A stretch of 64,000 nt of DNA from positions 1 to 64,000 of the forward strand of contig JBCBCN010000010.1 in NCBI GenBank assembly GCA_038530555.1, given 5' to 3'. Source of the stretch: HKCCE3408 sp038530555 (GTDB lineage Bacteria; Pseudomonadota; Alphaproteobacteria; Rhodobacterales; Rhodobacteraceae). Below, piece by piece: positions 8,541-17,728 of the stretch (its first letter is position 1; every line of letters starts with the position of its first letter). The notes beneath the pieces are model-generated. The model saw only the letters and a program-made list of their open reading frames with translations, had not been told where the DNA came from and did not search any database. Made by a program: the position numbers and the translations under genes.

Positions 8541-10448
8541 CTAGAGCGCGCCGCGTTCACGAAGAGCCGCCTCGGCATCGGGATCGACCCACCAGAAATC
8601 GAGAAAGCCCAGTGAGAATGGTGGCAGATTTTCCGGGTAACGGTACATGTCATAATAGGCCACCCAGTGGGCGTCATTGTACCATTGCGGCACGCGGATC
8701 CGCTCCCAGCGCAGCACACGGTCGAGTGCCCGGACGGCTGTCTCAAGCTCTTCTTGGGTCTCTGCATTGACGACAACATCCACCAAGCCGTCGATGGCAG
8801 GATCGGCCACGCCTGCCAGGTTGAAGACGTCATCGACACCCAGTGAGCTGAAGTACTGGCGCAGACCGCTGCTCGGCTCATAGCCCATGGGATAATGCGT
8901 CGTGAGCATGTCAAAGTCGAAGTTGCGGCGACGGTCTACCAGTTGCGCGTTGTCCACGCGGCTCAACCGGGCATCGATCCCAATCGCTCGGAGGTTCTCG
9001 ACATAGGGGTTGATGATCCGGTCAAAAAGTGGGCTCGAGTTCAGGAACTCCAACTCCAATGTCTCACCCGCAGCGTTGCGCACAAGGCCATCGTCACCCG
9101 GCACCCAACCGGCCTCATCGAGCAGGCGGATCGCTCGGCGTGCCTGCCGGCGGTCCAGCGCGCTGTCAGGGTTTGAAGCTGGCGTCACGAACGCCTCTTC
9201 TTCAAAAATCTCCTGCCTCAAGCCATCGCGAAACTCCTCCAATACGGCGAGCTCAGCACCCTCCGGACGGCCAGCCGCTTCAAGGTCAGTGTTTTCCCAA
9301 AAGCTGTCGATGGAGGAATATAGCCCGAAAAAGAGCGTCTGGTTGGTCCATTCAAAGTTGAACATCAAAGCGATCGCTTCGCGCACTCTAGGATCCGAGA
9401 ACTTCTCTTGGCGCGTGTTGATCACGAAAGACTGGCCCGAGGCGATCGTGCCATCGGGCAATTCTTCGCGGATCACATCGCCGCGGTCGAGCGCTGGAAA
9501 GTCATAGGAATTTGCCCAAGTGACAGAGCTCGATTCCTGGCGGAAGAGGTAGTTTCCGGCGGTGAATCCCTCAAATGCTGCGACAGCATCGCCGTAATAT
9601 TCGATGCGGATACTGTCGAAATTGTTGCGTCCGATATTGATCGGCACGCCGTCGCCCCAATAATCGCGGTTGCGCTCATAGACGACACGCTGCCCGCTTT
9701 CGACTTCGCCAAGAACATAGGGGCCTGAACCCATCAAAGGCTCAAGCCGCTGTTCGGAGAATTCCAACCCCGAGGTCTCGTGGCTGGCGCGGCTAAAGAT
9801 CGGCAAGCCACCGGCATTCTCGATGCGGCCGCGCTGGGGCGCTTCTGGATTGAACTCAAAGCGAATGGTCCGGTCGTCCATCACCGTTGCGCCCGCGATG
9901 GTTCGGGGCAGGTTCGCGCGGAAAGACGGCAAGCCCTCATCGCGCAGAATTTCGTAGGAGAACAAAACGTCATCTGCTCTCACGGGCGAGCCATCCGAGA
10001 ACGCAGCGTTTTCCCGGATCGTGAAGATGACGTAGGAGCGATCCTCAGGATAGGCGATCTCCTCGCACAAAAGACAGTAAGACGAACCGATCTCATCCGC
10101 GGTGCCCGTTAGCATCGTCTCGAAGAAAATGGACGCCAGCACCGCAGAGCGACCTTCGCGCGTGTACGGGTGCATCGAGTCAAACGAGCCAGAGGACCAG
10201 CTAAACGACATCTCCCCGCCTTGCGGCGCGTCTGGGTTCACATAGTCCAGATGTGGGAAGTCCGGACCATAGCGGAGCTCACCGAATGTCGAGACACCGT
10301 GGGAACGGATCAAGCCATCTGGGCCAACCTCCTGTGCCGCTACCGGGCCAGGAAAGCCAAGAACAAGGCCAAGCGGGAGAGCCATTACAGCCCGTTTCAG
10401 CCCGAGAGCCTTATCGTCTCGCTTTGCAAAAGTCATCCAGGCACGCAT
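8541..10448 (-). CDS. yejA: Periplasmic peptide-binding protein of the Yej importer
   Basis: A 635-residue family 5 solute-binding protein. The start is fixed by a strong GGAGG ribosome site 7 bp upstream. A long n-region precedes a hydrophobic signal segment (MALPLGLVLGFPGPVAA) that ends near residue 38. The mature protein begins QEVGPDGLIRSHGVSTFGEL and carries the conserved HLDYVNPDAPQGG region of YejA proteins. At over 600 residues it is longer than DppA, as expected for YejA. It delivers peptides to YejBEF. It is the first gene of the operon, with its promoter presumably in the 171 bp upstream. Confidence 0.94.
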   Translation of the reverse strand: MRAWMTFAKRDDKALGLKRAVMALPLGLVLGFPGPVAAQEVGPDGLIRSHGVSTFGELRYGPDFPHLDYVNPDAPQGGEMSFSWSSGSFDSMHPYTREGRSAVLASIFFETMLTGTADEIGSSYCLLCEEIAYPEDRSYVIFTIRENAAFSDGSPVRADDVLFSYEILRDEGLPSFRANLPRTIAGATVMDDRTIRFEFNPEAPQRGRIENAGGLPIFSRASHETSGLEFSEQRLEPLMGSGPYVLGEVESGQRVVYERNRDYWGDGVPINIGRNNFDSIRIEYYGDAVAAFEGFTAGNYLFRQESSSVTWANSYDFPALDRGDVIREELPDGTIASGQSFVINTRQEKFSDPRVREAIALMFNFEWTNQTLFFGLYSSIDSFWENTDLEAAGRPEGAELAVLEEFRDGLRQEIFEEEAFVTPASNPDSALDRRQARRAIRLLDEAGWVPGDDGLVRNAAGETLELEFLNSSPLFDRIINPYVENLRAIGIDARLSRVDNAQLVDRRRNFDFDMLTTHYPMGYEPSSGLRQYFSSLGVDDVFNLAGVADPAIDGLVDVVVNAETQEELETAVRALDRVLRWERIRVPQWYNDAHWVAYYDMYRYPENLPPFSLGFLDFWWVDPDAEAALRERGAL

Positions 10449-10619
10449 GGGATCGCCTCCATTACCGCTCTCGTGTTACCCGTAAAATGGTACGAAAAAC
10501 GATAGGGGCCAGTCCCCATCGGCGACAAGTTGAGAATGCGTGATCATCGCCCAATCATGGTAAATGATCGCTTAACGACGGGAATTGCGCGTCATTGAGG
10601 CGTCCTAGCGCCACTCAGA

Positions 10620-11141
10620 CTAGTCGTCCAAGCTGTCGAGATAGGCGATCAGATTGGCGCGATCTTCGATGTCCGCAAGGCCGTTATAGCTCATGGCCGT
10701 CCCGGGCGCCCAATCCCGTGGCGCTTCGATAAAGCCATTGAGCGCCTCGGGCGTCCACGCTCCGCCGATGCCGGCTAGTGCATCCGAATAACCAAAGCCA
10801 TCGACGGCTGCTATTTCGCGCCCAACCACGCCATGGAGGTAGGGCCCGACGCCGTTGGAGCCTGCAACATTGGCGTGACACGCCTGGCACTGGCGCCAAA
10901 GTGCTTCGCCAGCGCCCGCATCCGCCATGAGGTAAACCTCTTCAAAAGGCACCTCGATGACTTCTTCTACAGGCCCGGTGTCAGGTTCAGGCACGGCGAT
11001 GGAGTACCCTGCGACATGACTTTCGTCATAATGCACGTCGGTGTCGTACAGCTCTTCCGCGAGCCAAGATCCCAGCAAAAGCACAAGAAACGCGCCTAAA
11101 AAGCCGCTGCTTGCTTTGGTAAGGGTCATTGTATCCAACAT
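10620..11141 (-). CDS. Membrane-anchored cytochrome c (class I)
   Basis: A 173-residue c-type cytochrome starting MLDTMTLTKASSG. An upstream in-frame start at 11213 would add 24 residues that look untranslated. Residues 12-29 form one uncleaved transmembrane anchor. A linker rich in acidic residues and proline follows, then a class I cytochrome domain with haem site CQACH (about residue 84-88) and a likely axial Met in GTAMSYNGL. This layout matches CycM/cytochrome c-y proteins, which carry electrons from the bc1 complex to cytochrome oxidase while tethered to the membrane. It is divergent from pheA across about 100 bp. The specific partner oxidase is inferred. Confidence 0.86.
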   Translation of the reverse strand: MLDTMTLTKASSGFLGAFLVLLLGSWLAEELYDTDVHYDESHVAGYSIAVPEPDTGPVEEVIEVPFEEVYLMADAGAGEALWRQCQACHANVAGSNGVGPYLHGVVGREIAAVDGFGYSDALAGIGGAWTPEALNGFIEAPRDWAPGTAMSYNGLADIEDRANLIAYLDSLDD

Positions 11142-11245
11142 GGCGCGCTCAGTCTGGCTAGTTGCGTTCGTCGGATTATCCCCTTCCGGTTGTCCTGCGC
11201 AAGGTATAGGCACCGCGACGAATAGACCACATCGCGCGATCGCTC

Positions 11246-12076
11246 ATGGACCAAATCATCGCTTTCCAAGGAGAACCCGGCGCATACTCGCATGAGGCAT
11301 GCCGCGCGGCACGCCCCGAAGCGAAACCCATGCCCTGCCCGACATTCGAAGCGGTCATCAACGCCGTGCGTTCAGGCCAAGCGGATATCGCGATGCTGCC
11401 GGTGGAGAACACCATCTATGGACGTGTCGCGGACATCCATCGCCTCCTGCCTGACAGCGGCTTGCATATCGTCGATGAGGCGTTTGTGCGCGTGCATATC
11501 AACCTTTTGGGTGTGCCGGGATCTGAGCTTTCCGATGTGAAGGAGGCTTGGAGCCATCTCGTCCTGCTTCCGCAATGCGCCAAGTTCCTCGCGGCCAACA
11601 CCATCGAAGGGCGGGTCAGCCCGGACAATGCCCGGGCCGCGCGTGACGTGGCCGAGCGCGGCGACGTTAGTTCAGCCGCCCTCGCTTCCGAACTGGCCGC
11701 CGACATTTATGGGCTAAAGATCCTCGCCCGTCACATTGAAGACGAAGACAGCAATACGACCCGCTTCATTTTGATGCGGCGTGAAGCGGATCTCGCGCGC
11801 CGATCCGAGCAGATGCTGACCAGTTTTGTTTTCCGCGTCCGCAATATTCCGGCCGCGCTTTACAAGGCGATGGGCGGCTTTGCGACCAACGGCGTCAATA
11901 TGGTCAAGCTCGAAAGCTACATGGTCGACGGCTCCTTTACAGCCACACAGTTTTACGCCGACATCGACGGTCACCCGGACGATGCGAATGTGCGCCGCGC
12001 ACTTGATGAGCTTGAGTATTTCACCTCTGAGTTGCGTATTCTGGGAACCTATCCCGCCGACCGCGTGCGAGACTGA
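11246..12076 (+). CDS. pheA: Prephenate dehydratase
   Basis: A 276-residue stand-alone prephenate dehydratase, converting prephenate to phenylpyruvate in phenylalanine synthesis. The N-terminal catalytic domain (1-180) starts IIAFQGEPGAYSHEAC and ends with the active-site segment NTTRFILM, where the Thr-Arg-Phe triad is essential. A C-terminal ACT domain (about 190-270) carries VNMVKLESYM, equivalent to the ESRP motif used for feedback sensing of phenylalanine. There is no fused chorismate mutase, as is usual in alphaproteobacteria. The EamA transporter follows 50 bp downstream on the same strand. Confidence 0.95.
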   Translation: MDQIIAFQGEPGAYSHEACRAARPEAKPMPCPTFEAVINAVRSGQADIAMLPVENTIYGRVADIHRLLPDSGLHIVDEAFVRVHINLLGVPGSELSDVKEAWSHLVLLPQCAKFLAANTIEGRVSPDNARAARDVAERGDVSSAALASELAADIYGLKILARHIEDEDSNTTRFILMRREADLARRSEQMLTSFVFRVRNIPAALYKAMGGFATNGVNMVKLESYMVDGSFTATQFYADIDGHPDDANVRRALDELEYFTSELRILGTYPADRVRD

Positions 12077-12126
12077 GCGATGGGCACGCGCCCAAAGAGC
12101 TCTCTGAGCCGATCGGCGCACACAGC

Positions 12127-13047
12127 ATGAACCCAACACGCGGCATAGCCTTCAAACTGGGCGCGGTTGGCCTGTTTATTTCGATGGCCTCGCTGATCAA
12201 GGCGACCGCCGATGAGGTGCCGCCCGGCCAAGCCGTGTTCTTCAGGTCATTCTTTGCCCTGCCGGTGATCTTTGTCTGGCTTGTCGTGAGTGGAAGGGTC
12301 CGTGACGGTCTAAAGACCTCCAATCCGCTAGGCCATTTCTGGCGCGGCCTGGTCGGGACGACGGCCATGGGGCTAGGCTTTGCGGCACTTGGCCTGTTGC
12401 CGCTTCCGGAAGTGACGGCCATCGGCTACGCCGCGCCGTTGCTCGTGGTCATCTTCGCGGCGATGTTCTTGGGCGAACGAGTGCGCATCTTTCGCCTGTC
12501 TATGGTGGCGGTTGGTCTCTGCGGTGTCCTCATCGTACTTGCGCCACGCCTGCAAATCGATCCAACAGGGGCCACCATGGCCCAAACCCTAGGCGCGGTG
12601 ATCGCGCTGCTGTCGGCCGTGTTTGCGGCCTTGGCCCATGTGTTCGTGCGCAAACTCGTGCAATCGGAAAGCACGACCTCCGTGGCCTTCTGGTTTTCGA
12701 TCAGCGCGGCCGTCTTGTCGCTCCTGAGCCTTCCATGGGGATGGGTTTGGCCAAGCCAAGCCAACTTCACGCTGCTCGTGCTGGCAGGTCTGCTCGGCGG
12801 GGCGGGGCAGATCTGTTTGACCACGTCCTACCGTCTTGCAGACGCCTCCATGCTGGCGCCGTTCGACTACGCCTCGATGCTGATCGCCATCCTGGTGGGC
12901 TATTTCGTCTTCGCCGAGGTTCCATCCCTAAAGATGCTCATCGGTGCGGCCATCCTCATCGCCGCAGGCGTGGGCATTATCTTACGCGAGCGGCATTTGG
13001 GCCTTGAGCGAGCGCGGCAGCGTCGGGCGGTCACTCCGCAGGGCTAG
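12127..13047 (+). CDS. EamA/DMT family transporter
   Basis: A 306-residue protein with ten predicted hydrophobic segments and the two-fold EamA repeat (about 10-140 and 155-285). The family moves small metabolites, often amino acids or their derivatives, across the inner membrane. Substrate cannot be read from sequence; the position behind pheA only hints at aromatic compounds. Its last 17 bases overlap the end of the convergent SRPBCC gene. Confidence 0.88.
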   Translation: MNPTRGIAFKLGAVGLFISMASLIKATADEVPPGQAVFFRSFFALPVIFVWLVVSGRVRDGLKTSNPLGHFWRGLVGTTAMGLGFAALGLLPLPEVTAIGYAAPLLVVIFAAMFLGERVRIFRLSMVAVGLCGVLIVLAPRLQIDPTGATMAQTLGAVIALLSAVFAALAHVFVRKLVQSESTTSVAFWFSISAAVLSLLSLPWGWVWPSQANFTLLVLAGLLGGAGQICLTTSYRLADASMLAPFDYASMLIAILVGYFVFAEVPSLKMLIGAAILIAAGVGIILRERHLGLERARQRRAVTPQG

Positions 13048-13498
13048 CACGCTGTTCAACACGCGCGACTTCACGCTCTAGGCGCGCTTGCATCCGTTGG
13101 AGGAGTTTCGCCCGAGCGAGCTTCAGGCTCTGCACCAACAGGCGCGCCGAGAGCGTATCGGGCTTGAGATCGATGACCGCATTCACACGTGTCAATCTTT
13201 GACCGAGCGGCACTAACGCGATCGCGTGCTCGATCCTCAGACCGCCGATTTTGCATTCCAACTCCAAGCCACGGTCAGGCTCCATAGCGACAATGGTCGC
13301 GTCCAAGCGTCGAAGTTTAGAGCGCACCATTGCTTTGCCGGTCCATCCGCGCCCCGGCTCGGGCAGACCCCAACCGCCTTTGCGGCTTAGGGTCACGTCA
13401 CTGTCGCGAAGCATCTCTTCGTAGCGGGCGAAATCTGTAAATGCCGCGTAAACTTGTTGGGCCGAGGCCGTCGCATCTTGGGTGATCTTGAGTTTCAT
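13031..13498 (-). CDS. SRPBCC (START-like) domain protein
   Basis: A 155-residue soluble protein starting MKLKITQDATASAQQVYAAF, the classic first strand and helix of the START/Bet v1 hydrophobic-pocket fold. One SRPBCC domain covers residues 1-140, and the tail is basic and helical. Members bind lipids or hydrophobic ligands; no specific ligand is evident. It lies 37 bp downstream of nudC on the same strand, so the two are probably co-transcribed, and it overlaps the convergent transporter gene by 17 bp. Confidence 0.8.
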   Translation of the reverse strand: MKLKITQDATASAQQVYAAFTDFARYEEMLRDSDVTLSRKGGWGLPEPGRGWTGKAMVRSKLRRLDATIVAMEPDRGLELECKIGGLRIEHAIALVPLGQRLTRVNAVIDLKPDTLSARLLVQSLKLARAKLLQRMQARLEREVARVEQRASPAE

Positions 13499-13534
13499 GA
13501 TCGCGTATCCGGATGTTGCGTCAGCCTCACGTGT

Positions 13535-14509
13535 TCAGCTTTCAAGATTTCCCGAGACCCAAGTGTCGATCATCACCCGCGCAATCGCCCCTTCTCGCGC
13601 GGGCTTCAGGCCGGGATCGCGTCCTAGCATTGCGTTGAGCACGTCTTCCTTTTCGACCCAGATCGCGTCTTCAAGCTCGACCGGATCGATCTTGATCTCG
13701 GTGCTCAAGGCCTCTGCGCGCATTCCCATCATAAGCGATGCCGGGAACGGCCAGGGCTGACAGGCCACGTAATGGACGGGTCCCAGCCTGATGTGGCTCT
13801 CCTCGAAGACCTCCCGCGCGGCCGCGTCCTCCAGGGTTTCGCCAGGTTCCACAAATCCAGCCAAGAGCGAATACATTGCCTTCGGCCAGCCCGGCGAACG
13901 GCCAAGCAAAATCCGGTTTCCGGAGGTCACAAGGACGATCACCACAGGATCTGTCCGCGGAAAGTGGCGGCTACCACAGGCGTCGCACTGCCGGTGCCAT
14001 CCGGCCTCGCCCACAATCGTCGGCGCGCCGCAATTGGCGCAAAATGAATGGCGAGAGTGCCAGGCCGAAAGACCTCGAGCAACGGCGGCAAGCTCGGCAT
14101 CCGCCTCTCCCAGAAGCGCCATACTGCCGCGCAGTTCGGCAAATCCAGTGTGGGAGGGCGCCGAGGGATGGACCTGCACACTGGGATCGGCAAAGGCGCC
14201 GAGATCGGCGCCGTCCAGGTCATCCGGGGTCCAAGCCGAGATATCCTGAAAGAAGTGCGGCTTACCCCCGGCGACGCCTAAAAACATCGGCATGTCGTCC
14301 CGGCAGACATCGAAAACCGGACTATCGCAGGGCAGCCAGGACATCGTCCTGTGCGGTCCGGTGAGATCCATCATGACTTTACCACGCCATACTGGCAGCA
14401 CTGGGGCACCGTCTTCAAGAAAAGCTTGAAGACTGTCTTGATCGCCACGTAGATGGGCGGCGCGGTCCAAGCCAGCGCCAAGAAATCCGATCCGCGAAGG
14501 CTCGATCAC
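13535..14509 (-). CDS. nudC: NAD(+)/NADH diphosphatase
   Basis: A 324-residue NudC-type Nudix hydrolase. It cleaves NADH to NMNH and AMP, and in other bacteria also removes the NAD cap from RNA. The N-terminal domain (1-150) precedes a four-cysteine zinc ribbon (CANC...CDAC, about 160-185). The Nudix box GFVEPGETLEDAAAREVFEE lies near residue 217-240 and matches GX5EX7REXXEEXG. A downstream QPWPFPASLMMGM segment is the NudC SQPWPFP signature (CQPWPFP here). It is divergent from the nucleotidase gene across 128 bp. Confidence 0.94.
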   Translation of the reverse strand: MIEPSRIGFLGAGLDRAAHLRGDQDSLQAFLEDGAPVLPVWRGKVMMDLTGPHRTMSWLPCDSPVFDVCRDDMPMFLGVAGGKPHFFQDISAWTPDDLDGADLGAFADPSVQVHPSAPSHTGFAELRGSMALLGEADAELAAVARGLSAWHSRHSFCANCGAPTIVGEAGWHRQCDACGSRHFPRTDPVVIVLVTSGNRILLGRSPGWPKAMYSLLAGFVEPGETLEDAAAREVFEESHIRLGPVHYVACQPWPFPASLMMGMRAEALSTEIKIDPVELEDAIWVEKEDVLNAMLGRDPGLKPAREGAIARVMIDTWVSGNLES

Positions 14510-14637
14510 CCTGTTCTCATCTGTGAAATCGCGATCAGTTTGTCTTCAAGCCGATGCTGGCGCTTCGTCTGCATAGCTGCGATACCTTTAAAGGTAGTAT
14601 GGTTAAGCCGATGGCCGGCGCGAATGGGTAGACAACA

Positions 14638-16500
14638 ATGTCCGACAAGGATGTGCCAGCCCCACCAACAACCGACAAGGGCCAGCAACCGCCGCGGGCA
14701 CGATTCCGTTTGCTTGCGACAACGGACCTGCACGCACATTTGAGACCTTTCGACTATCTCACGGGAGTAGACGCCACCAACAAAGGCCTCGCTCGGCTTG
14801 CAAGCCTGATCCAAGAGCAACGGGCGTCGCACCCAAACTGTTTGCTGCTCGACAATGGCGATACCTACGAAGGCACGCCGTTGGCGGAATTCGCAGCGCT
14901 CGATCCGTTACGTGGCGGAGACGATAACCAGGGCCCGCGCATAAACCCGATGCTCGAGGCGATGAACGCCCTCGAATACGATGCGGCCGTCCTGGGCAAT
15001 CACGATTTCAATTTCGGCCTCGCCTTCGTGCGTGACATCGTCGGCGCAGCGAACTTCCCAATCGTTCTTTGTAATATTTGGCCCACGGACGGCGCACAGC
15101 TTTGGCCACGCTCAATCGTCTTAGAGCGCCAGATTGTGGATCAGGACGACACCCCGCGCCAGGTACGCATCGGGATTGTCGGCGCGGCGCCGCCCCAGAT
15201 CGTGGAATGGGACAGTGCCGTGCTTCACGGGGCCCTGAGCGCCGTCGGCATTGAGGAATGCGCCGTTGCGGAAGCGCGCGCCTTGCGCTCCTCGGGCAAG
15301 GTAGACCTCGTTATAGCACTTGCGCATTCTGGCATCGACTGGGATGCGGCAGATGCCAGCCGCGAGGATGCCGTCGTCCCGCTCGCCAGATCCAGGGCTT
15401 TTGATGCCATTGTTGCCGGGCATACGCATGAAACCTTCCCAAGCGCGCTAGATAACCCAACCGGCATGATCGAAGGGACTTGCGTGGTGCAGCCTGGCGC
15501 CCATGGGAGCCATCTCGGTGTGATCGATCTGACCCTGGCGTTCCCAACGAGCGGTCAAGTGGAAGTGGTTGAGCTTGCTGGAGGGCTCTTGGCCATCGAC
15601 AGCGCGCCCCCCGCCCCCGCCGTAATGCGTTTGTCAGAGGCTGCGCATTCACATGCGCAAGAGCGGCTGTCTGAGGACATCGGTCGCACCGAAGTGGCGC
15701 TGACCACCCATTTCAGCAGATGCGCCCCTTGCCCAACGGCGCAACTGATTTCGTGCGCTCAAATCGCCGCAGCTCAGAGACTGATCGCCGGGCATCCATC
15801 CGCTCAGATCCCAATGGTGTCGGCGGCTGCCCCATCCCGGATGGGTGGTCCGAAAAGCGGCTCGGGCTATACCGATATTCCAGTAGGGCCGATCCAAATA
15901 AGGCAGAGCTTTGATCTTTGCCCATACCCTAACCGGCTTGCGATTGTGCGAGTAGATGGCGCGGGGTTGAAAGCCTGGCTCGAACATGCCGCCGCAGCGT
16001 TCCGAACGCTCGAGCCAGGCATCGCGGACCAAAACCTCGTCGATGAGCGCTTCCCCGGCTACAATTTCGACACCGTGTTTGGTGTGACATACCGTTTTGA
16101 CGTAACTGCGCTCTCGCTGATCGATGATCCCAACGGGCCAGGACGGGTGCGGGACCTGTGCTATGACGGAAGCCCGATTGAACCGGACCAGCCGCTATTG
16201 CTGGTGACCAATTCGTACCGAATGGGTGATGGGGGAGGTTTCGCCACGGTGGCACGCCCGCAGGTCGTGTTGTCGACCGATTTGCTGGTCCGTCATTTGT
16301 TGGTCGACTTCATTCGCTCGGGCGCCAATCAAAGACTCAAGCCTGAGCGTCCTTGGAGTTTGATCGCAAATGTCGGCCATATGGGCCTCGCTGCTACACA
16401 TCAAGCCGCGTCTCGCCACGAGAAGTTTGCGCAGGCGCTTGGACTATCGCTTCAAGGGTTTCAGTCCGACGGACAACTGCGGATTGCTATCCCTCTATAG
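14638..16500 (+). CDS. 2',3'-cyclic-nucleotide phosphodiesterase / 3'-nucleotidase-like protein
   Basis: A 620-residue metallophosphatase of the CpdB/UshA class. The N-terminal dinuclear metal domain shows TTDLHAH (near 29), DNGDTYEG (near 77), GNHDFNFG (near 120) and VAGHTHETF (near 260). The C-terminal nucleotidase domain has YNFDTVFGVTYRFDV, which positions the base. CpdB hydrolyses 2',3'-cyclic nucleotides left by RNA decay and then 3'-nucleotides. Classic CpdB is periplasmic, but here residues 1-24 are polar and proline-rich with no signal peptide, and no upstream in-frame extension is evident. It may therefore act in the cytoplasm. Enzyme class is solid; exact substrate and location are uncertain. 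Confidence 0.85.
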   Translation: MSDKDVPAPPTTDKGQQPPRARFRLLATTDLHAHLRPFDYLTGVDATNKGLARLASLIQEQRASHPNCLLLDNGDTYEGTPLAEFAALDPLRGGDDNQGPRINPMLEAMNALEYDAAVLGNHDFNFGLAFVRDIVGAANFPIVLCNIWPTDGAQLWPRSIVLERQIVDQDDTPRQVRIGIVGAAPPQIVEWDSAVLHGALSAVGIEECAVAEARALRSSGKVDLVIALAHSGIDWDAADASREDAVVPLARSRAFDAIVAGHTHETFPSALDNPTGMIEGTCVVQPGAHGSHLGVIDLTLAFPTSGQVEVVELAGGLLAIDSAPPAPAVMRLSEAAHSHAQERLSEDIGRTEVALTTHFSRCAPCPTAQLISCAQIAAAQRLIAGHPSAQIPMVSAAAPSRMGGPKSGSGYTDIPVGPIQIRQSFDLCPYPNRLAIVRVDGAGLKAWLEHAAAAFRTLEPGIADQNLVDERFPGYNFDTVFGVTYRFDVTALSLIDDPNGPGRVRDLCYDGSPIEPDQPLLLVTNSYRMGDGGGFATVARPQVVLSTDLLVRHLLVDFIRSGANQRLKPERPWSLIANVGHMGLAATHQAASRHEKFAQALGLSLQGFQSDGQLRIAIPL

Positions 16501-16552
16501 CGCCTAAAATTTAATCATCCGTTTGAAAATTCAGCGGATTGAACCGGATTCC

Positions 16553-16581
16553 AGGTCAAAACGGGCACAGCGATTTGACCT
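16553..16581. promoter_or_regulatory. Inverted repeat upstream of NitT/TauT-type importer
   Basis: A perfect 8 bp inverted repeat, AGGTCAAA and TTTGACCT, separated by 13 bases, ends 69 bp before the GTG start of the substrate-binding gene. The ~21 bp centre-to-centre distance fits a dimeric repressor or activator bound on one DNA face. The right arm contains TTGACC, a possible -35 element, though no -10 is found at ideal spacing. No T-run follows, so it is not an obvious terminator for the upstream gene. Role inferred. Confidence 0.35.
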
Positions 16582-16650
16582 TCGCCACGGCTCTACATTT
16601 GGTGCGGGGGTCTGTTTAACCATCTGCACTCAATGAAGGGGGACCCACAC

Positions 16651-17667
16651 GTGTTCACACGAAGCATTCCAGCCGCGCTTGGCCTGGTCACAGCGTTTGC
16701 CACGCCACTGGCCGCGCAGGATACCGACATCGCTTTCGCGCTCGATTGGCGTTTCGAGGGGCCATCGGCGCCCTACTTTTTAGCCATCGACAATGGTTAT
16801 TTCGGCGAGCAGGGCCTCAATGTCGAAGTGACCGCCGGCGAAGGCTCGCTCGATGCCATCCCGAAGGTTGCCTCGGGCGCATTCCCCATCGGCTTTGCCG
16901 ATATCAATTCGCTCATCCGCTTTCTCGACCAAAACCCCGACGCGCCGGTGACCGCCGTGATGATGACCTATGACAGCCCGCCCTTCTCGATCGTCGGTCG
17001 GGTCAGCCAGGGGATCAGCGGCATCGATGATCTCGAAGGATCAGTCCTTGGCGCGCCACCGCCGGACGGCGCATGGGCACAATTCCCGATCCTGGCCGAG
17101 GTGAACGGTATCGACACTTCGACCATCACCGTCGAACCGGTGGGCTTCCCCACGCGTGAGCCGATGCTCGCCGAGGGCAATGTCGATGCGGTCACGGGCT
17201 TCAACTTCTCGAGCTATCTGAGCCTCGCCCGCCTGGGCATCCCTGAGGACGACATCACCACAATCCTCTTCGCGGATCATGGCGTGGAACTTTACGGCAA
17301 CGCGATCATCGCCAACACCGACTTCGCTGAGGCAAATCCCGAAATCGTCACCGCCTTCCTGAGCGCTGTGGTGCAAGGTTGGAACGCGGCGATTGCGGAT
17401 CCGGCTGCGGGTGCTGCGGCGGTGATAGAGCGCAACCCGGCGGGCGATGCCGCGCTTGAGCAGCGTCGTCTTGAGCTTGCGATCGACGCCAATGTAATGA
17501 CGGAGTTCGTCATGACGAACGGCATGGGCGCGATCGATGCCGAGCGGATGGAAACCGCGCTGGAGCAACTGGCTCTGACCTATGAGTTCCAGACCGAGCC
17601 CGACGCATCGGTGTACTTCACGGACGCCTACCTTCCGCCCTCGGATGCCCGTATGCTCAGCCAATAG
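16651..17667 (+). CDS. ABC transporter substrate-binding protein (SsuA/THI5-like)
   Basis: A 338-residue periplasmic binding protein. I choose the GTG at 16651 because AAGGGGG lies about 9 bases upstream of it and inside the longer ATG-started frame (16633). The product then begins with a clean signal peptide, MFTRSIPAALGLVTAFATPLAAQ. The mature part reads IAFALDWRFEGPSAPYFLAI, the typical beginning of NMT1/THI5-like proteins, and has two lobes through about residue 330. Relatives bind thiamine pyrimidine precursors, sulfonates or nitrate. No TPP riboswitch is visible upstream, so a thiamine role is not supported. It is the first gene of a three-gene importer. Confidence 0.88.
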   Translation: MFTRSIPAALGLVTAFATPLAAQDTDIAFALDWRFEGPSAPYFLAIDNGYFGEQGLNVEVTAGEGSLDAIPKVASGAFPIGFADINSLIRFLDQNPDAPVTAVMMTYDSPPFSIVGRVSQGISGIDDLEGSVLGAPPPDGAWAQFPILAEVNGIDTSTITVEPVGFPTREPMLAEGNVDAVTGFNFSSYLSLARLGIPEDDITTILFADHGVELYGNAIIANTDFAEANPEIVTAFLSAVVQGWNAAIADPAAGAAAVIERNPAGDAALEQRRLELAIDANVMTEFVMTNGMGAIDAERMETALEQLALTYEFQTEPDASVYFTDAYLPPSDARMLSQ

Positions 17668-17728
17668 GCAATCGCGCCGCCGGTCGGGTTCGGTCGGCGG
17701 CGGTTGACGACCGAGCAGGGGGCAAAAG

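Noticed and set aside
16501..16650. Possible TPP riboswitch before the THI5-like importer
   Set aside because: The conserved CTGAGA and the second TPP-binding core are not present; only a short inverted repeat is seen.
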